Assembly (NCBI GenBank): GCA_902773475.1
Contig: CACYEO010000137.1
Span: 1-14,647 of the forward strand
DNA: 14,647 bases
Reading direction: 5' to 3'
Source: an uncultured bacterium
Lineage (GTDB): Bacteria; Verrucomicrobiota; Kiritimatiellia; RFP12; UBA1067
Shown one piece after another: positions 1 to 8,067 of this stretch. The translations under genes and the position numbers were made by a program. Positions within the stretch are counted from its first letter, which is position 1, and each line of letters starts with the position of its first letter. Below the pieces are notes generated by a model, which saw only the letters and a program-made list of their open reading frames with translations, was not told the origin of the DNA and searched no databases.

Positions 1-6
1 CAACTG

Positions 7-57
7 GAAAAAACAACGAGCGCGCACCAAAGGAAAGTTGTTTCAAATAGTTGTTTC
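7..57. promoter_or_regulatory. Three GTTGTTT/AAACAAC sites upstream of the GH35 operon
   Basis: AAACAAC at 11-17 is followed by its reverse complement GTTGTTT at 37-43 and again at 50-56. The last two lie in a 9-base direct repeat, AGTTGTTTC, with a 13-base period. The segment is AT-rich against the GC-rich surroundings and lies about 95-145 bases upstream of the proposed transcription start of the glycoside hydrolase operon. Inverted plus direct copies of one heptamer look like a regulator binding site, but I cannot name the regulator. The rest of 1-163 holds no recognisable gene; an in-frame ATG at 92 is rejected as the GH35 start. Confidence 0.3.
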
Positions 58-148
58 CCATAATCAAAAAGCCAGACGGTGAATTACACAGATGCGCCCG
101 ACGGGGAGTGAATGTGACGAAAAAATCACACCACCCGGTCGTCAAATT

Positions 149-157
149 TGCTATAAT
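149..157 (+). promoter_or_regulatory. Extended -10 promoter of the GH35-GH95 operon
   Basis: TG at 149-150, one base, then a perfect TATAAT at 152-157. No -35 hexamer is visible at the normal distance. A start site about 7 bases past the -10 falls on or next to the A of the ATG at 164, so the transcript would be leaderless. This agrees with the absence of any Shine-Dalgarno sequence before that ATG. Confidence 0.7.
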
Positions 158-163
158 CCCGGC

Positions 164-2152
164 ATGAAAACAAAGAACGCATCTTCCGCAGCCGGGCTTG
201 TCCGCGCCGTCGCAACAGCGGTTTTCGCTTCATGCGCTTTTGCGGCGCCAGCCGCCGCGCCGTTCGCGCCAGGCGAAAAAACAATTCCCAATTCCCAGGG
301 ATCGCGAACGAATCCCGCCGGAGACGAAATTGCAGTCACTTCGAAATGCCTGCGTTTCAACGGCGAACCGGCCGTGCCGGTCATGGGCGAAATGCACTAC
401 GCGAGAGTGCCGGAGAACGAATGGCGCGGCTACGTGCGCAAGATGAAAGCCGGCGGCCTGGACATAGTGGCCGCATACGTCTTCTGGATACACCACGAAG
501 AATTCGAGGGCAAGTTCGATTTTTCGGGACGGCGCGACATACGCAAGTTCCTGCAGATCTGCAGGGACGAAGGCATGAAGGTCGTCCTGCGCATCGGCCC
601 CTGGTGCCACGGCGAATGCGTGTACGGCGGCTTCCCGGGATGGCTGGTGTCCAGGCGGGGCGTGAGACTGCGCACAACCGATCCGCGCTACATGGAATGC
701 GTAGGCCGCTGGTGGCGGCGGCTTTTCCGCGAAGTCGACGGCTTCCTGTGGAAGCAGGGCGGGCCTGTCATAGGCGTTCAGATCGAAAACGAATCCGCCG
801 GCCCGTGGAGCTACCTCAAGGCGCTCAAAGACCTCTGCCGCGAAGCCGGATTCGACGTTCCTTTCTACACCCGCACGGGCTGGCCCAGGATGAAAGGGCC
901 GGCCGCCGAATTCGGCGAACTGCTGCCGCTCTTCGGAAACTACACCGACGGCTTCTGGGACAGAAACTTCTCCCAGCCGTCGCCGGGCGACTACCTGAAG
1001 GCGTTCGAGTTCTCGAAGACGAGGGTCTCGTCGCAGATTGCGACGGAAATGCTGCCGCAATCCTCGACCGACGACAAGGCCACGGCCGAATATCCATACT
1101 TCACTTGCGAACTCGGCGGCGGCATGACTTCGTCGTACCACAGGCGCATACGCATTTCGCCGATGGACACGTACACGATGGCGCTTGTAAAGCTTGGAAG
1201 CGGATCGAACCTGCTGGGCTACTACATGTACGCGGGCGGCACGAATCCGAACCGCCCGGAGGAAGGCGTGTTCTTCAACGAGCACCGCGCGTCCAGATAC
1301 ACGAACGGCAACGACCTGCCGCCGTTCTCCTACGAATTCCTGGCGCCCATAAGCGAGTTCGGCGAGACGACTGCATCGTGGGAGCTTTTGAAGCCGCTCC
1401 ACAAATTCTGCGCGAATTTCGGCCCGGACTTCGCGCTTGCGGACGCCGAAGTGGAAAGCCGCACCGATTCGCGCCGCGGGCCATTCCGCTTCCACAACGA
1501 ATACGTGCGCACGAAATCCGAAGACAAGATTCCGTACATATTCCCGCAGAACTGGAAAACGCGCCTCGGGACGGTCAAATCGGCGACGGCACAGCCCGTC
1601 GAATGGCGCGGCGACACTCTCGTGATGATGAAAATCCCCGGCATCGAACCCAAAGTCGAATTCGAAGGCGCGCCTTTCAAAGTGGAGTTCATCGACTTCC
1701 CCGCCAGAACGGAACCGGACAAGCGGATTGTCGCCGAAGTGAAAACCGTAAAAACGAAAGAAGCCGCACCGCCGCGCGAAATCAAAAGACGCGGACGCGC
1801 CAGAATGCCGATGCAGCCGTCGGAAGCGGATTGGGACGGCGCGGCCGTCTGGGAAGTCGAACTTCCCGACGGAACGCCGCGGAACACGGTGCTCGAAGCC
1901 GAATACCTCGGCGATGTGGCGCGCGTGTATGTGGACGGCGTTCCGGTGGCGGACGACTTCTTCAAAGGCCGCCCGCTCAGGTGCGCATTGTGGCGCATCC
2001 CCAAAGGGAAGACGACGATACGCATCCTGCCGTGGTCCGATTCGCCGCTGATCTACGTCCAGCCGCCTTTCAGACCGAAAGAAAAAGGCGCCGCCGTGAA
2101 AAAATGCGTCCTCGTCGACGCCGGAAATCCCGCAGACGGGAGCAGCCGGTGA
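164..2152 (+). CDS. Secreted GH35 beta-galactosidase-like glycoside hydrolase
   Basis: 662 residues. Residues 1 to about 32 form a signal peptide (KTK basic start, Ala-rich hydrophobic core, Ala-rich cleavage zone), so it acts in the periplasm or outside. A GH35 TIM barrel follows: MHYARVPENEW near 77-87, KMKAGGLDIVAAYVFW, KFDFSGRRDIRKFL, LRIGPW, then GGPVIGVQIENES. E210 in QIENE is the expected acid/base. E316 in CELGGG is the likely nucleophile, followed by GYYMYAGGTNPN (352-363), the usual GH35 GGTN segment. Residues from about 550 resemble the beta-sandwich C-terminal part of the family. The family hydrolyses terminal beta-galactosides; the actual substrate is inferred. Start chosen at ATG 164 because it gives a clean signal peptide and sits just after the -10 box; an upstream ATG at 92 would put a charged non-signal stretch in front. 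The TGA stop overlaps the GTG start of the GH95 gene. Confidence 0.88.
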   Translation: MKTKNASSAAGLVRAVATAVFASCAFAAPAAAPFAPGEKTIPNSQGSRTNPAGDEIAVTSKCLRFNGEPAVPVMGEMHYARVPENEWRGYVRKMKAGGLDIVAAYVFWIHHEEFEGKFDFSGRRDIRKFLQICRDEGMKVVLRIGPWCHGECVYGGFPGWLVSRRGVRLRTTDPRYMECVGRWWRRLFREVDGFLWKQGGPVIGVQIENESAGPWSYLKALKDLCREAGFDVPFYTRTGWPRMKGPAAEFGELLPLFGNYTDGFWDRNFSQPSPGDYLKAFEFSKTRVSSQIATEMLPQSSTDDKATAEYPYFTCELGGGMTSSYHRRIRISPMDTYTMALVKLGSGSNLLGYYMYAGGTNPNRPEEGVFFNEHRASRYTNGNDLPPFSYEFLAPISEFGETTASWELLKPLHKFCANFGPDFALADAEVESRTDSRRGPFRFHNEYVRTKSEDKIPYIFPQNWKTRLGTVKSATAQPVEWRGDTLVMMKIPGIEPKVEFEGAPFKVEFIDFPARTEPDKRIVAEVKTVKTKEAAPPREIKRRGRARMPMQPSEADWDGAAVWEVELPDGTPRNTVLEAEYLGDVARVYVDGVPVADDFFKGRPLRCALWRIPKGKTTIRILPWSDSPLIYVQPPFRPKEKGAAVKKCVLVDAGNPADGSSR

Positions 2153-4263
2153 AAAGGCTGTCCGCATTGCGCCGCATCATTCCCCTCTGCATGGCGGCGG
2201 CATGCGCTTGCGCCGGCATGGCGCGGGGGGAGGATGTCCAGAGCGGACGCAAATCCGCAAAACCGCTTGAATGGAAATTCCCCACGGCGGGCGGAACTCC
2301 GCACGAGGGCATTGCTTTCGCGGACGGGATTACGGGCGTTCTCGCGTGGGGCGGGGGCGACACGCTCAAACTCACGATAGGCCGCGCCGATCTCTGGGAT
2401 CATCGCGGCGGCTACTCTTGGACGGATGCGCAAAGCTATACGAACATTACCGACGCGATCCGGAAGAACGATGAAAAAAGGCTGCTGCGGCTTTTCGACA
2501 AAACCGTGCCGCCCGGCGAGCCGCGCAACCCTACAATGCTTCCCCTGGGGCGCGTCGAAGTGAAGATGCCCGGCGCCACGCTGCAACGCGGAATGCTCGA
2601 CGTAAAAACCGGAGTCGGCACTGTGGAATTCGAAATTGACGGACGGATTCTATGCGCGGAACTTGCCATGGGCAAAGAAAGCCGCGCATTCGCAATCAAG
2701 ATGCCGGAAGGCGTGGAATTTTCCGCAAAAGCGATAAGTTCCATGGAATTTCCCGCCGTGGCGAAAAAACTCGCGCCGCTCCGCTTCAAGCCTGCGGTGA
2801 AACGCGAAAACGGCTTTACATGGGAACTGCCCGCAGACGAACCCGTATCGCTCGCCTTCTGGAAAAACGGCGCGGAACTGGCTGTCGCGACCTGGCGCGG
2901 AACCGGCGGGGAAAGACGGAGCGTCACGGTTCCTTTCGCAAAAATCCGCGCGGAATCCGAAGCTCGATGGAAAAAGTTCTGGGCGGAGGGAGCACGCGTC
3001 CGCGTACCCGATCCCGCCATCCAGGAGATTTTCGACTACGGAATGTACCGTTTCGGCGCCATGACCGATCCCGACGGCATTCCGGCCGGTCTCCAGGGTC
3101 CGTGGATAGAAGACGAAGATCTTCCGCCGTGGAGCGGAGACTACCACTTCAACATCAACGTGCAGGAATGCTACTCGCCGGCGTACCGCGGCGGGCACTT
3201 CGCCAATCTCGCGCCGCTCTTCAACATGGTGCTTTCATGGCGGCCAGTCCTGCGCGAGAACGCCCGCAAGTTCGCGGGCGTCGCGGACGGATACGTGCTG
3301 CCGCATTCCGTCAGCGACAGGGGCGTGAACATCGGCGGATTCTGGACCGGCACGATAGACCACGCCTCGACCGCATGGATCGCCGATATGATGTGGCAGT
3401 ATGTGAGATATTCCGGCGATGTCGAATTTCTAAGACGCGGCGCATTCGACTTCATGAAAGGCGCGATGAAAACATACCGCGCCATGATGACGGAAGAAGG
3501 CGGCGCGCTCGCGCTGCCGACGGGGCCTTCGCCGGAATGGGGCGGCGCCGCGTTCCACTCTGCCGTCGGGCGGAATCCAAGCTTCCAGCTCGCCGCCGCG
3601 CACCGGCTCGCGCGCGATCTTTCCGCCGCCGCCGCGATGCTCGGCGAAAAGCCCGATCCGGCATGGCTCGAAATCGAAAAACGTCTTCCTCTCGCGACGG
3701 TCGACAATGCGAAAGGCGGAATCCTGATTTTCGAAAACCAGCCTCTGACCGAATCGCACCGCCACCATTCCCACATGGCCGGATTCTATCCTTTCGACAT
3801 CTTCGACCTTTCCGACCCCGCGACGGCAAAGACAGCAGAAATCACGTTCGCGAACTGGCGCGCCAAAGGGACATGGGGATGGACTGGATGGTGCGTTCCG
3901 TGGGCCGCGATTCTGAACGTCCATGCGGGACGCCCAGCGGACGCGGTGGTGATGCTTCATGCCTGGAAAGAATATTTCTGCGGCGAAGGCCGCGGCTCGC
4001 ACCACGATGCCGTCAAAAAAGGATTCACCGGCTTTACATGGCGTCCTAAGATAATGCAGATGGACGGGCAGTGCGCCGCTGCGACGGCCGTCATGGAACT
4101 AATGGTGCATGAAGTGGACGGCAAACCGGAATTTTTCAAAGGCTGCCCGCCGGAATGGAAGAACGTCTCGTTCGAGAACATCGTGCTGTCAGACGGACGG
4201 CGCGTAAGCGGCAGCAGGGTGGACGGAAAGATTTCGGTTTTTTACAGCGAACCCCGGAAATAA
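2149..4263 (+). CDS. Secreted GH95-like glycoside hydrolase (fucosidase/galactosidase family)
   Basis: 704 residues, starting at a GTG that overlaps the GH35 stop as GTGA; GGGAG at 2138-2142 is a fair ribosome site. Residues 1 to about 27 are a signal peptide (KRLSALRR, then a hydrophobic Ala/Cys core). An N-terminal beta-rich domain (about 40-270) precedes an alpha/alpha-barrel. GH95 signatures: GLQGPW (314-319), NIN at 335-337 (the Asn pair that activates water), SPEW with E463 as the likely general acid, HRHHSHMAGFYP (537-548), GWTGWCVPWAAI, and MDGQ with D639. These match the N/N/E/D set known from bifidobacterial AfcA. GH95 members cleave alpha-1,2-L-fucosides or alpha-L-galactosides. 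The family's QMNYWP is replaced by QECYSP, so this is a divergent member and substrate is uncertain. Pairing with GH35 suggests stepwise removal of Fuc and Gal from host mucin-type or xyloglucan-type side chains. The gene ends 6 bases before a heptamer array. Confidence 0.8.
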   Translation: MKRLSALRRIIPLCMAAACACAGMARGEDVQSGRKSAKPLEWKFPTAGGTPHEGIAFADGITGVLAWGGGDTLKLTIGRADLWDHRGGYSWTDAQSYTNITDAIRKNDEKRLLRLFDKTVPPGEPRNPTMLPLGRVEVKMPGATLQRGMLDVKTGVGTVEFEIDGRILCAELAMGKESRAFAIKMPEGVEFSAKAISSMEFPAVAKKLAPLRFKPAVKRENGFTWELPADEPVSLAFWKNGAELAVATWRGTGGERRSVTVPFAKIRAESEARWKKFWAEGARVRVPDPAIQEIFDYGMYRFGAMTDPDGIPAGLQGPWIEDEDLPPWSGDYHFNINVQECYSPAYRGGHFANLAPLFNMVLSWRPVLRENARKFAGVADGYVLPHSVSDRGVNIGGFWTGTIDHASTAWIADMMWQYVRYSGDVEFLRRGAFDFMKGAMKTYRAMMTEEGGALALPTGPSPEWGGAAFHSAVGRNPSFQLAAAHRLARDLSAAAAMLGEKPDPAWLEIEKRLPLATVDNAKGGILIFENQPLTESHRHHSHMAGFYPFDIFDLSDPATAKTAEITFANWRAKGTWGWTGWCVPWAAILNVHAGRPADAVVMLHAWKEYFCGEGRGSHHDAVKKGFTGFTWRPKIMQMDGQCAAATAVMELMVHEVDGKPEFFKGCPPEWKNVSFENIVLSDGRRVSGSRVDGKISVFYSEPRK

Positions 4264-4269
4264 AAAGCT

Positions 4270-4474
4270 CTACTGCCTATTCCCTATTCCCCATCCCCTA
4301 TTGCCCATTGCCTACTCCCTATTCCCTATTGCCTATTGCCTGCTATTGCCTATTGCCTATTCCCTATTGCCTATTCCCTATTCCCTATTGCCTACTGCCT
4401 ATTCCCTATTCCCCATTCCCTATCCCCTATTCCCTATTGCCCATTGCCTATTCCCTATTCCCTAGTGCCTAACC
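4270..4474. repeat. Degenerate heptamer tandem array, CYAYTSC, 28 units
   Basis: 28 consecutive 7-base units run from 4270 to 4468, with a single 3-base insertion (CTG) after unit 10, then a partial CTAACC. Typical units are CTATTCC and CTATTGC; variants are CCATTGC, CTACTGC, CCATCCC and CTATCCC. Changes are confined mostly to C/T at positions 2, 4 and 5 and C/G at position 6; A at 3 and C at 1 and 7 hold. The array fills nearly the whole space between two convergent stop codons (GH95 at 4263, acyltransferase at 4477). I see no conventional terminator. It resembles the short tandemly repeated repetitive (STRR) heptamers known from cyanobacteria in form, not in sequence. Confidence 0.92.
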
Positions 4475-4476
4475 AT

Positions 4477-5367
4477 TCAGCGCCAGCGCCTGTGCGACCA
4501 TAGATACTGTTCCGGCCAGGCGCGTATCGCGTCGCCGAGGCGCTTGTTCAACACCTTCGCGCCTTCCTCCATCGAAATATCCGGGGGGAACGTCACAGGA
4601 TCGCCGCCCACAAGTTTGTACCGGAAAGGCGCGGTTCTCACGAACGAACCCACGACGATCGGGCAGCCGGTCTTCGCCGCCAGCCGCACGGCGGTCGTGA
4701 AAGTCCAGGCGGGGCGTCCCATGAAATCGACTTTCACGCCGCGCTTCTCCGGCGCGTGCTGGTCGGAAAGTATCGTCATCGCGGCTTTTTCGCTTTTCCA
4801 CTTGCGGATAATTTCAGGCGTGAAGCCGCGGTTCTTGTCGATTATCGTCACCGGGCCGCGGAAGTGGTGTTTTTCCATCCATTTGGCCGCGACGGGATTG
4901 TTCATCGTCCGCGCTATGGCGATCATCGGGCGCGCAAAGGAAAGAAGATTCGTTGCGGCCTCCCAGACGCCGTGATGGGCTGACACGAGAATTATCGGCT
5001 TGTCGGTTTCTTCCAGAAGAAGCCTGACGGCAACGGGGGAGGCGCCGTCGACATCAAGGTGTTCGCGCCAGTTCGAGGCGTTCACGACAGACGGCACCTT
5101 GAGCGCTTCGCACACGTGGCCTGCGAGATGTCCGAACGACACGCGCGCGATTCTGTCGGCTTCTGCGGGATCCGCAGCGACTCCGGCCTTTAGAATGTTG
5201 TCCACCGCTATGCGCCGCCGCTTCGGGAAGAATCTGTACAGGAATCTTCCGAAAGCCGCGCCGGCCGGATACGCCTTGCGGCGCGGCACGAGCGCGAAGA
5301 GCGCCATCGCAACCGCGAAGCCGACCAGCACCGGAATCGCGGCGATCGTCTGGAGGAATTTCTTCAT
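4477..5367 (-). CDS. LpxL/HtrB-family lipid A (lysophospholipid) acyltransferase
   Basis: 296 residues from ATG 5367. Starts MKKFLQTIAAIPVLVGF, an N-terminal membrane anchor of about 25 residues, then a basic stretch (PKRRR) as in inner-membrane lipid A acyltransferases. The catalytic H-x4-E/D motif is HHGVWE (H131, E136). DKNRGF, SDQHAP, FMGRPAWT and the C-terminal QYLWSHRRWR are typical of the LpxL/LpxM (HtrB) family, and the length (about 300) is normal. The enzyme would transfer an acyl chain from acyl-ACP to a lipid A precursor at the cytoplasmic face of the inner membrane, which implies an LPS-bearing outer membrane. It lies 16 bases after the thiC stop and is probably cotranscribed with it. 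A TTG at 5379 is in frame and would add four residues; ATG is preferred because it directly begins the anchor. Functional reason for the link with thiC is not apparent. Its stop lies 2 bases from the heptamer array. Confidence 0.88.
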   Translation of the reverse strand: MKKFLQTIAAIPVLVGFAVAMALFALVPRRKAYPAGAAFGRFLYRFFPKRRRIAVDNILKAGVAADPAEADRIARVSFGHLAGHVCEALKVPSVVNASNWREHLDVDGASPVAVRLLLEETDKPIILVSAHHGVWEAATNLLSFARPMIAIARTMNNPVAAKWMEKHHFRGPVTIIDKNRGFTPEIIRKWKSEKAAMTILSDQHAPEKRGVKVDFMGRPAWTFTTAVRLAAKTGCPIVVGSFVRTAPFRYKLVGGDPVTFPPDISMEEGAKVLNKRLGDAIRAWPEQYLWSHRRWR

Positions 5368-5383
5368 GCCGCCGCGCAATCCG

Positions 5384-6703
<1,320 letters not shown>

Positions 6704-6733
6704 GGCATGTATGGGATTTTTGCGAACGGGGCG

Positions 6734-6742
6734 AGTTTACCA
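6734..6742 (-). promoter_or_regulatory. Extended -10 promoter of thiC
   Basis: On the minus strand TGG then TAAACT (AGTTTACCA on the plus strand). With TGT in front and C behind it makes TGTGGTAAACTC (6733-6744), identical over 12 bases to the btuB promoter. No clear -35 is seen. The transcription start would be near 6728, giving a leader of roughly 25 bases to the ATG at 6703. Confidence 0.6.
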
Positions 6743-6803
6743 CAATTGCGGCCCGGCGTGGCCTGACTGCGCATGAAATCGGGCGGCCCGGTTCCGCGGT
6801 TTT

Positions 6804-6812
6804 TGGTATAAT
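6804..6812 (+). promoter_or_regulatory. Extended -10 promoter of the glycan cassette
   Basis: TGGTATAAT, an extended -10 with a perfect TATAAT at 6807-6812 preceded by a T run (6801-6804). No convincing -35 hexamer. The expected start near 6819 leaves a leader of about 32 bases before the ATG at 6851. It is divergent from the thiC promoter, the two -10 boxes lying about 65 bases apart. Confidence 0.65.
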
Positions 6813-6850
6813 GCGCCCGGAAAATTCCACCGCTACCGGGAATTGGCACA

Positions 6851-7444
6851 ATGCGCAGACTGCGCGACACGATACTCGTTCTCATATCGGCGCCGGTATG
6901 GCTGCCGGTCGCCGCAATAACCGCCGCGGCCGTGCTGGCCGTGCTCGGCAGGCCCGTCTTCTTCGTCCAGAAGCGCGCGGGCAGAAACGGAAAGCCGTTC
7001 AACCTTGTGAAATTCCGCTCGATGCGGACGGGGAGCGGGAGCGACGCGGAACGCCTCGGACGCTTCGGGCGCTTCCTGAGGGCGACATCGATGGACGAAC
7101 TGCCGGAACTCTTCCTGGTGCTTGCGGGGAAGATGTCGCTCGTGGGGCCGCGCCCCCTGCCGGTCGAATACCTGCCGCGCTATTCGCCGGAGCAGGCGCG
7201 CCGGCATGAAGTCCCGCCCGGAATCACCGGCTGGGCGCAGGTGAACGGACGCAACGACACCACGTGGCAGGAGCGTTTCGCGCGCGACGTATGGTATGTG
7301 GACAACCGTTCGCACCTGCTGGATGCGAAAATAATCTTCATGACGTTGATCGGCGTTTTCACGGCGCGCGGCGTTTCGCGCCCCGGCGAAGCCACGATGG
7401 ACGAATTCAAAGGCAATGCAAAAGGAGACGCGAAACATGCGTGA
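6851..7444 (+). CDS. PglC-like sugar-1-phosphate transferase (monotopic phosphoglycosyl transferase)
   Basis: 197 residues, the minimal PglC-type catalytic unit without the N-terminal transmembrane bundle of WbaP/WcaJ proteins. Residues 7-32 form one hydrophobic membrane-inserted (reentrant) helix. Motifs: FFVQKRAGRNGKPF, KFRSMRT, then TSMDELPEL with the catalytic D82-E83 pair, MSLVGPRPLPVEYLP, PGITGWAQVNGRN and DVWYVDN. The enzyme would move a phospho-sugar from a UDP-sugar onto undecaprenyl phosphate at the inner face of the membrane, the first step of a lipid-linked glycan. PglC proper uses UDP-diNAc-bacillosamine, and the next gene is PglD-like, so a similar amino sugar is plausible here. 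Start ATG follows a weak ribosome site; no earlier start is in better agreement with the helix. The last 8 bases overlap the acetyltransferase gene. Confidence 0.93.
   Translation: MRRLRDTILVLISAPVWLPVAAITAAAVLAVLGRPVFFVQKRAGRNGKPFNLVKFRSMRTGSGSDAERLGRFGRFLRATSMDELPELFLVLAGKMSLVGPRPLPVEYLPRYSPEQARRHEVPPGITGWAQVNGRNDTTWQERFARDVWYVDNRSHLLDAKIIFMTLIGVFTARGVSRPGEATMDEFKGNAKGDAKHA
7421..7427 (+). promoter_or_regulatory. Ribosome binding site deciding the acetyltransferase start
   Basis: AAAGGAG, 9 bases before the ATG at 7437. An in-frame ATG at 7416 lies ahead of this site and so cannot use it, which settles the start at 7437. The site lies inside the end of the upstream transferase gene. Confidence 0.75.
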
Positions 7445-8057
7445 ACTCGTCATAGCCGGAGCCGGAGGGTTCGGCAGGGAAGTGCGGTGGACTCTCGAGC
7501 GCCTCGAATCGGCGGGGAAATCCGTATGGAAGTTCATAGGATTCGCCGACGACGCGCCTGCGCTTTCGTCGCAGCCGGGCGTTCTCGGGAAAGTGGACGC
7601 CGCGCTCAAAGCGCATCCGGACGCGGCGGTGTTTCCCGCGTTCGGCGACAACGCCGCCCGCGCTTCGTTCGCGGAAAGATTCGCGGACCGCGAAATGCCG
7701 TGCATAATCGACCCCGCCGCGACAGTCGCCGGAGACGCCGTATTCGGCCCCGGATGCTACGTCGGACCTTTCGCGCTCGTATCGACGGGGGCGAAGCTCG
7801 GACGCTGCGTCCTTGCAAACGCAAGATGCGGAATCGGCCACGACTGCGAAATCGGCGACTTCGCGCAGATCTGCCCCGGAGCGTCGATTTCCGGCGCGGT
7901 GCGCATCGGCGCGGGAACGCTGGTAGGCTCCAACGCGGCGATCCTCCCGGAACTTGAAACCGGGGCATGGAGCATAGTCGCGGCCGGAACGACGGTGTTC
8001 AGGAACATACCGCCGGGTTTCACGGCCAGTCCGTTCGGAACGGGAAGAACGCGATAG
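7437..8057 (+). CDS. PglD/NeuD-like sugar O/N-acetyltransferase (left-handed beta-helix)
   Basis: 206 residues. Residues 1-90 form the small Rossmann-like nucleotide-sugar domain, beginning MRELVIAGAGGFGREV with the glycine-rich loop and containing FIGFADDAP. Residues from about 95 form a left-handed beta-helix of hexapeptide repeats (YVGPFALVSTGAKLG, GHDCEIGDF, GASISGAVRIGAG). H135 in IGHDCEIGDF is placed as the catalytic base of PglD. The family transfers acetyl from acetyl-CoA to a UDP-4-amino sugar or a sialic/legionaminic-type sugar. Directly after a PglC-like gene and overlapping it by 8 bases, it most likely finishes the N-acetylated amino sugar that the transferase loads on the lipid carrier. 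PglE (aminotransferase) and PglF (dehydratase) are not in the window and would need to be elsewhere. O-acetylation of another sugar is the alternative. Confidence 0.9.
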   Translation: MRELVIAGAGGFGREVRWTLERLESAGKSVWKFIGFADDAPALSSQPGVLGKVDAALKAHPDAAVFPAFGDNAARASFAERFADREMPCIIDPAATVAGDAVFGPGCYVGPFALVSTGAKLGRCVLANARCGIGHDCEIGDFAQICPGASISGAVRIGAGTLVGSNAAILPELETGAWSIVAAGTTVFRNIPPGFTASPFGTGRTR

Positions 8058-8067
8058 GCCCGCTGCG

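Noticed and set aside
92..163. ATG at 92 as start of the GH35 gene
   Set aside because: It would place 24 non-hydrophobic residues before the signal peptide and lies upstream of the -10 box.
232..2148. Upstream open extension of the GH95 frame through the whole GH35 gene
   Set aside because: The extension reads as Arg-rich noise. The signal peptide, ribosome site and GTGA junction put the real start at 2149.
230..2167. Long open frame of about 645 codons on the minus strand opposite the GH35 gene
   Set aside because: It is a shadow of GC-rich codon use. It is Arg/Ala/His-rich without any family motif, while the plus strand holds full GH35 motifs.
4270..4474. CRISPR array or telomere-like repeat
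   Set aside because: Units are 7 bases with no spacers and no cas genes nearby; the array lies inside coding sequence on both sides, not at a replicon end.
4264..4476. Rho-independent terminators for the two convergent genes
   Set aside because: The stretch is almost all heptamer repeat, with too few G residues on the plus strand for a stable hairpin and no U run.
6704..6850. TPP riboswitch before thiC
   Set aside because: No CUGAGA-type THI element is visible on either strand, and the predicted leader is too short.
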